DNA of 64,000 nt, from contig QAND01000005.1 in the NCBI GenBank assembly GCA_003150225.1, positions 33,928 through 97,927 of the forward strand, written 5' to 3'. This DNA is from Bacillota bacterium. GTDB lineage: Bacteria; Bacillota; Clostridia; Christensenellales; QAND01. The notes below the pieces were generated by a model. The model had not been told where the DNA came from. It made no database searches and worked only from the letters and a program-made list of their open reading frames with translations. The position numbers and the translations under genes are program-made. Below are positions 59,657-64,000 of this stretch, piece after piece. Numbering within the stretch: the first letter of the stretch is position 1; the number at the start of each line of letters is the position of its first letter.

Positions 59657-60156
59657 CCGATTCCTTCCTCCTTCAGATAGACCAGGATGGCGGCCACCGC
59701 CGCCTCCTGGGTCGCATCGTTTTGAATCACCGCGTCCCCGGCCGCCCGGTACAGGGAATAACGGTCCGCATAGAGCTGATACAATCGATCCATTCCATCC
59801 CGCAGCAGCGGACGGGTGGATCGGTCAATATCCCCAGCGATATGGGCCAGGGGCCTATCCAGGAACAACACAGGCCCACCGGCTTTCAGAGCGTCAATGT
59901 TGCCAGGGGTTAGGACTACCCCCCCGCCGCAGGCCACTACCGTAGGCCTGTCAACGCTGGATAAGCGGGCACAGACCCGGGCCTCCCATTGGCGGAATAC
60001 CGGCTCCCCTTGGGAAAATAGCTCTGGGATGGTGCGTCCCGCCATATCCTGGATGGCGTCGTCCATATCCACAAAATCCCATCCCAATTCCCGCGCAACC
60101 AGCCTTCCCAAAGTGGTCTTCCCACTGCCCGGCATACCAATTAGAGACAGGATCAT
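59653..60156 (-). CDS. aroK: Shikimate kinase
   Basis: 167 aa. Phosphorylates shikimate at the 3-hydroxyl. Walker A GMPGSGKTTLGR (about 7-18), substrate Asp in DFVDMDDAI, the CGGGVVL shikimate-binding loop and RPLLRDG of the lid. The overlap ATGA with aroE upstream and with aroQ downstream shows one translational unit. Confidence 0.96.
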   Translation of the reverse strand: MILSLIGMPGSGKTTLGRLVARELGWDFVDMDDAIQDMAGRTIPELFSQGEPVFRQWEARVCARLSSVDRPTVVACGGGVVLTPGNIDALKAGGPVLFLDRPLAHIAGDIDRSTRPLLRDGMDRLYQLYADRYSLYRAAGDAVIQNDATQEAAVAAILVYLKEEGIG

Positions 60157-60953
60157 CGCCGATGCCTCCCCTCATGCAGAGCGCCCCAGGCCTCTTTATA
60201 GGCCGCTTCCCCAATCCTTTGGGGAATGTCCCGCTCCTGCCAAAGCTCCTGTGCCCGCACCGCTTGGCTTACCAGCATCCAAAGCCCTCCACAGGTGCGC
60301 TTGCCCAGCGTTCGGCCCAGTACCAGAAGCTTGGTCTCCAGAGGATTGTAGATTAAATCCACAATATCCTCATGCCGCTCGATGACGGTGGGCCCCACCG
60401 GGCAGGCGTCCGTATGAGGATGCATTCCAACGGGGGTACAGTTGACCAGCACATCCCCTTCCCAGCGTTCCAGTTCCCGGTAGGAGCGTTCCCCCTCTCG
60501 TGGCGTGCGGCTCACCAGGGTCACCTCCCCACCTCCATCCCGGATGGCCGTGGTCACCGCCCGGCTGGCACCTCCCGTTCCCAAAACGGTAAACCGCCGG
60601 CCGGACACGCCGATGCCCTTCTGCGCCAGCATGGCCAGAAATCCATGGTAATCGGTATTATCCCCGTATAATAGTCCATCCCGCAAAGCGACGGTATTGA
60701 TGGCCCCGATGCGTTCTGCCTGGGGAGAAAGAACATCCATCTGCTCCATCACCGTCCGTTTATAGGGGATGGTAACGTTGACTCCTCGGATGCCAAGGGT
60801 CCGGATAGCTTCCCCAAGGCCGCCGATGCGGCCGCGGGGAACCTCTATCAGATGATAGGTGCCGGGGACGCCCAACTCCTTTAAGATGCGGGTATGAATC
60901 AGGGGGGACAGGCTATGGCCCAGAACCTCCCCGATCAATCCATAACATTCCAT
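60153..60953 (-). CDS. aroE: Shikimate dehydrogenase
   Basis: 266 aa. Reduces dehydroshikimate with NADPH. Substrate domain: LGHSLSPLIHTRIL (shikimate-binding S-x-S) and NVTIPYKRTVM (catalytic Lys); NTV region ending DNTDYHGFL; NADP loop LGTGGASRAVTTAI. C-terminal region LIYNPLETKLL is usual. 35 bases separate it from pheA. Confidence 0.96.
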   Translation of the reverse strand: MECYGLIGEVLGHSLSPLIHTRILKELGVPGTYHLIEVPRGRIGGLGEAIRTLGIRGVNVTIPYKRTVMEQMDVLSPQAERIGAINTVALRDGLLYGDNTDYHGFLAMLAQKGIGVSGRRFTVLGTGGASRAVTTAIRDGGGEVTLVSRTPREGERSYRELERWEGDVLVNCTPVGMHPHTDACPVGPTVIERHEDIVDLIYNPLETKLLVLGRTLGKRTCGGLWMLVSQAVRAQELWQERDIPQRIGEAAYKEAWGALHEGRHRR

Positions 60954-60987
60954 AGATGCTCACCAATCCTCACAACGACTGTGGTTT

Positions 60988-62133
60988 TTAGCCGCCTAAA
61001 GTTCGTCCTCCCATTTTATGGGCCTGATAGATTCCCAGCAGCCGCCAATGTTCGCTTAGGGACTGGGCAACCATTTCCGCCTCCTGGAAGTTCTCCCCCA
61101 AATCCCCGGAAAAATCCCCGTAAAAGCGGTATTCAAAGGGGCGGTGAGGGATGGGCCTCGACTCGATCTTGGTCATGTTGATGCCCCTTTGGGCAAAGAC
61201 AGTCAACAGCTGTGCTAGGGTGCCCGGGCGGTTCTTTAGGGTGAATACCGCCGTGGCCTTGTTCCCCGGCCCCCTCATGGGTTCCCGGGTCACCACCAAA
61301 AAACGGGTGTTATTGTCCCGCACATCGTTGATGGCCTCCGCTAAAATCGTAAGACCGTAGAGGCTTGCCGCCCGTCGGCTGGCAATGGCCGCCCGGGTTT
61401 GGTCGCCGCACTCAGACACATATTTGGCGCTGGTAGCAGTATTGTAATAGGGAATCAGCCTCCACCCAGGGTGGGTATGGAGGAACCCCGCGCACTGAGC
61501 GATCCCCTGGCTATGGGAATAAACCTCCCGGATGTCGTCGAGGCGAGCACCCGGCAGAGCGAGAAGGTGCTGCTGCACCCCGATGACCCGCTCCCCCACC
61601 ACGCTGAGGTTATACTTCTCCAAAAGGTCATATACCTCAAAGACCGATCCTGTGGTGGTGTTTTCCACCGGCAGGACCCCGCAGGGGACTTCCCCACCCT
61701 GTACCAGCTGGCAGAGCTCCTCAAAGGTATCGGTTCGCCGGACGGGGACCTCCTCCCCAAACAGTTCCCGGAGGGCCTGTTCTGAGAAGGACCCCGGAAC
61801 TCCCTGATAGGCGATGGCTCCCTGCGCTCTCAAGGGGGAAAGCTCCTGGCAGGATTGCCGCTCCTCCGACAAAAGCTGGCGCTGATAATCCTTGCTGATG
61901 TTCATAAGAGCGGTATACAGTTCCCGCACGCCGGCATCATAGGCGTGGTTCTCCAACAACGCCTGTACCTTTTCCAGCACCTGGGCCTCCCGGGTTCCCT
62001 GGAAAACCTCCAGGTTATGGGCCAGCTTATACCGGGCAACATCCAACACCACATCCATCCGCTCCTCAAAAAGGGCGGTGATCTTCCGGTCAATGGCGTC
62101 AATTCGATTCCGATATTCCGTCAAATCCCCCAT
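60988..62133 (-). CDS. pheA: Bifunctional chorismate mutase/prephenate dehydratase (P-protein)
   Basis: 381 aa from MGDLTEYRNRID behind AAAGGAGAG. Residues 1-90: AroQ-type chorismate mutase helices (RNRIDAIDRKITALFEERMDVVLDVARYK). 105-290: prephenate dehydratase with GVPGSFSEQALRELFG, NTTTGSV and NDVRDNNTRFLVV (the T-R-F motif). 295-375: ACT domain for phenylalanine feedback with GTLAQLLTVFAQRGINMTKIESRP. The start overlaps aroC by 13 bases. Confidence 0.96.
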   Translation of the reverse strand: MGDLTEYRNRIDAIDRKITALFEERMDVVLDVARYKLAHNLEVFQGTREAQVLEKVQALLENHAYDAGVRELYTALMNISKDYQRQLLSEERQSCQELSPLRAQGAIAYQGVPGSFSEQALRELFGEEVPVRRTDTFEELCQLVQGGEVPCGVLPVENTTTGSVFEVYDLLEKYNLSVVGERVIGVQQHLLALPGARLDDIREVYSHSQGIAQCAGFLHTHPGWRLIPYYNTATSAKYVSECGDQTRAAIASRRAASLYGLTILAEAINDVRDNNTRFLVVTREPMRGPGNKATAVFTLKNRPGTLAQLLTVFAQRGINMTKIESRPIPHRPFEYRFYGDFSGDLGENFQEAEMVAQSLSEHWRLLGIYQAHKMGGRTLGG

Positions 62134-63215
62134 GCCGCTCTCTCCTTTAACAACTCCACCATGGCCATAGCCGCTACCCCCTCGATAACCGGTACCGCCC
62201 GGGGCACGATGCAAGGATCATGACGACCGCCCGTCTGAATGGGCTCCTCACGATGCCGGACGAGGGATACCGTTTGCTGCTCCCGATGGATGGAAGCGGT
62301 GGGCCGAACGGCCGCCCGAAACACCACCGGCATGCCACAGGTGATGCCCCCCTGGATACCGCCCCCTCGATTGGTACGGGTTTTCACTGCGTCCCCTTCC
62401 AAATAGAATTCATCGTTGCACTGGCTACCCCGCAGGGCCGCCATGGCAAATCCCAATCCGAATTCTACTCCTTTGACGGCGGGAACCGAAAACAACAAAT
62501 GGGCGATCACCGATTCTGCCGAATCAAAGAAAGGAGCGCCCAGCCCCGCAGGAACCCCGAAGATTCCGCACTCGATGACGCCCCCTAGGGAATCCCCCTC
62601 CATGCGGGCAGCGTCAATCGCCTGTTCCATGGGCTTCCGTTTGGCTGGATCCAGCAAGGGCAGCACCTCCTTTGCCAGCTCTGGCAGGCGGGGATCCCCC
62701 GTTGGCACATCCAAAAGCCGCGCGTCCTGAATCCCCCCAAGGGCAGCCACATGGGCGTAGACGTCAATCCCATGGCGGCGCAGGATCTGTTTGCAGACCG
62801 CCCCACAAAATACCAAGGGTGCGGTGATCCGTCCAGAAAAATGTCCCCCGCCATGATGGTCCTCAAATCCGCCATACCGTACATGCCCGGTATAATCGGC
62901 ATGCCCCGGACGGAGCAAATCCAACTCTTCCCCGTAATCCCCGCTATGGGCGCCGGTATTGGCAATGGTAGCGGAAAGGGGGGTGCCGGTGGTCCTCCCC
63001 CGATACAGGCCGCTCAAAATCCGGGGCGTGTCCGCCTCCTGGCGCTGGGTGGAGAGCGAATTCCGCCCAGGCGCCCGCCGTGCCATCTCAAAAGCAATGG
63101 CATCCAGATCCAGGGGCAGCCCACTTGGCAGGCCGTCTATGGTGATGCCGATGGCCGGGCCGTGGGACTCCCCGTAAATGCTTACGCGCAGATAATTACC
63201 CCATTGTCCACTCAT
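62121..63215 (-). CDS. aroC: Chorismate synthase
   Basis: 364 aa. Makes chorismate from EPSP, using reduced FMN. GESHGPAIGITIDGLPSGL (N-terminal signature), RAPGRNSLSTQRQEAD, RPGHADYTGHVRYG (signature 2) and RKPMEQAIDAARMEGDSLGG all match the family. Start is behind GGAGGAAAAGCGG. 20-base overlap with the aroA stop. Confidence 0.97.
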   Translation of the reverse strand: MSGQWGNYLRVSIYGESHGPAIGITIDGLPSGLPLDLDAIAFEMARRAPGRNSLSTQRQEADTPRILSGLYRGRTTGTPLSATIANTGAHSGDYGEELDLLRPGHADYTGHVRYGGFEDHHGGGHFSGRITAPLVFCGAVCKQILRRHGIDVYAHVAALGGIQDARLLDVPTGDPRLPELAKEVLPLLDPAKRKPMEQAIDAARMEGDSLGGVIECGIFGVPAGLGAPFFDSAESVIAHLLFSVPAVKGVEFGLGFAMAALRGSQCNDEFYLEGDAVKTRTNRGGGIQGGITCGMPVVFRAAVRPTASIHREQQTVSLVRHREEPIQTGGRHDPCIVPRAVPVIEGVAAMAMVELLKERAAWGI

Positions 63216-64000
63216 CCGCTTTTCCTCCTAACGCCGTAAAATCCCGGAAAAATCCCGGATAGGACTTCCGTACACAGGGATAGTCCTCAAGGTAAATGGG
63301 CTCCTGGCAGACCGTGGCGGCCACGGCCAGCATCATGGCGATGCGGTGATCCCCGTGGCTCCACACCGTGGCACCCCCGGCAAGGCGCTCCACCCCCTGA
63401 ATAAGAAATCCATCGGGAGTCTCCTCAATCCTGGCTCCCAGCTTGCTCAGTTCCTGGGCGGTAGCCGCCAGCCGGTCGCACTCCTTGATCCGCAGACGGG
63501 CCGCTCCGGTGATTTTCGTTTCCCCATGACAAAGACAAGCCGCCAAAGCCGCAATGGGCACGATATCGGGGCACTGGCTGCCATCGATATGAGTGGCCGT
63601 GAGCCGCTTTGGCGGAAGGACAGCGCCTCCATCCATCCGGCAGCCCATTCGAGAAAGGATATCCAGGATAGCCCGATCCCCTTGGGCGCTGTTGGAATCA
63701 AGCCCTGTCACCGACACACGGCTGCCCAACGCATCGGCAACCAGATAAAAAGCGGCCTGGGAATAATCCCCCTCTACCGCCCCGTCCCGGGGCCGATACC
63801 GTTGCCTGCCAGGAATATGGAATCTCTGATACATCTGGTTTTCCACCTGGATCCCATGGGCAAAAAGAGCCGAAAGGGTTAGATCCAAATACCCCTTGGA
63901 TTCCATAGGCGTGGTGATGACCAGATCAGAATCCCCTTCCAAAACAGGCAGGGCCAACAGCAAACCGGTGATGAACTGGGAGCTGATGTCCCCTGGAACG
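63196..64000 (-). CDS. aroA: EPSP synthase, C-terminal part, runs off the right edge
   Basis: At least 268 codons are in the window; the N-terminus and start lie beyond base 64000. The frame continues upstream of the first internal Met as VPGDISSQFITGLLLALPVL, the conserved GDxSSQF motif of the enzyme. Other landmarks: GDYSQAAFYLVADAL, DIVPIAALAACLC and RIKECDRLAATAQEL, with the E-C-D-R motif; SHGDHRIAMMLAVAA near the end. Adds enolpyruvate to shikimate-3-phosphate. First gene seen of the aromatic operon; aroF/aroB may lie further upstream. Confidence 0.95.
   Translation of the reverse strand, partial: VPGDISSQFITGLLLALPVLEGDSDLVITTPMESKGYLDLTLSALFAHGIQVENQMYQRFHIPGRQRYRPRDGAVEGDYSQAAFYLVADALGSRVSVTGLDSNSAQGDRAILDILSRMGCRMDGGAVLPPKRLTATHIDGSQCPDIVPIAALAACLCHGETKITGAARLRIKECDRLAATAQELSKLGARIEETPDGFLIQGVERLAGGATVWSHGDHRIAMMLAVAATVCQEPIYLEDYPCVRKSYPGFFRDFTALGGKADEWTMG

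Overview
The window looks like a chromosomal segment of a strictly anaerobic, GC-rich member of the Clostridia (Firmicutes). Evidence: Firmicutes-type promoters and strong AGGAGG ribosome sites, an NADH-type [FeFe] hydrogenase, an oxygen-defence operon of perR, desulfoferrodoxin and rubrerythrin, a lysine riboswitch, DegV proteins, an AGCS symporter and a SpoIID-like peptidoglycan-binding protein. The family cannot be fixed from sequence alone. No rRNA, CRISPR array, phage or insertion sequence was seen.

Layout. 1-3.4 kb: four tRNA genes (Gly, Leu, Pro, Thr), a lipoprotein glycosidase and a cold-shock gene. The Pro and Thr tRNAs are each followed by a tandem pair of a hairpin repeat. 3.4-9.4 kb: minus-strand housekeeping operon (SAM methyltransferase, hslO, TPR and HEAT-like proteins, HD hydrolase, THUMP RNA methylase). 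9.5-13.1 kb: lysine riboswitch followed by asd-dapA-dapB, where DapB carries a C-terminal aspartokinase-like ACT module. 13.4-21.5 kb: hydrogenase, M20 peptidase, flavoprotein, a flavokinase lacking a normal FAD-synthetase half, and the perR-dfx-rbr operon. 22.3-27.7 kb: a GT4 glycosyltransferase, a canonical nagB and four tandem divergent NagB-like genes. 27.9-38 kb: AbrB-ABC exporter operon, a polar amino-acid ABC operon whose binding protein is circularly permuted, peptide deformylase, a nitroreductase and small proteins. 38-43.7 kb: a candidate structured RNA, a peptidoglycan-binding protein, DegV, and a two-component system next to a small alarmone synthetase. 43.8-50.5 kb: an Lsa-type ABC-F gene with an attenuator leader, ftsH, pepC and an alanine/sodium symporter. 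50.5-54.4 kb: an AT-rich exopolysaccharide island. 54.4-58.2 kb: a metal-chelate ABC operon with a structured leader. 58.4-64 kb: the aromatic amino-acid operon aroA-aroC-pheA-aroE-aroK-aroQ-tyrA, with aroA running off the right edge.

Most notable: (1) the circularly permuted amino-acid binding lipoprotein at 32539-33405; (2) four tandem NagB paralogues in which the Glu of the GHIxFNEP motif is replaced by Leu; (3) the DapB-ACT fusion under a lysine riboswitch, suggesting control of one pathway at both RNA and protein level; (4) the uORF plus terminator leader of the ABC-F gene; (5) the candidate structured RNA at about 38.04-38.33 kb; (6) the hairpin repeat at tRNA 3' ends. Functional statements about these are inference from sequence.
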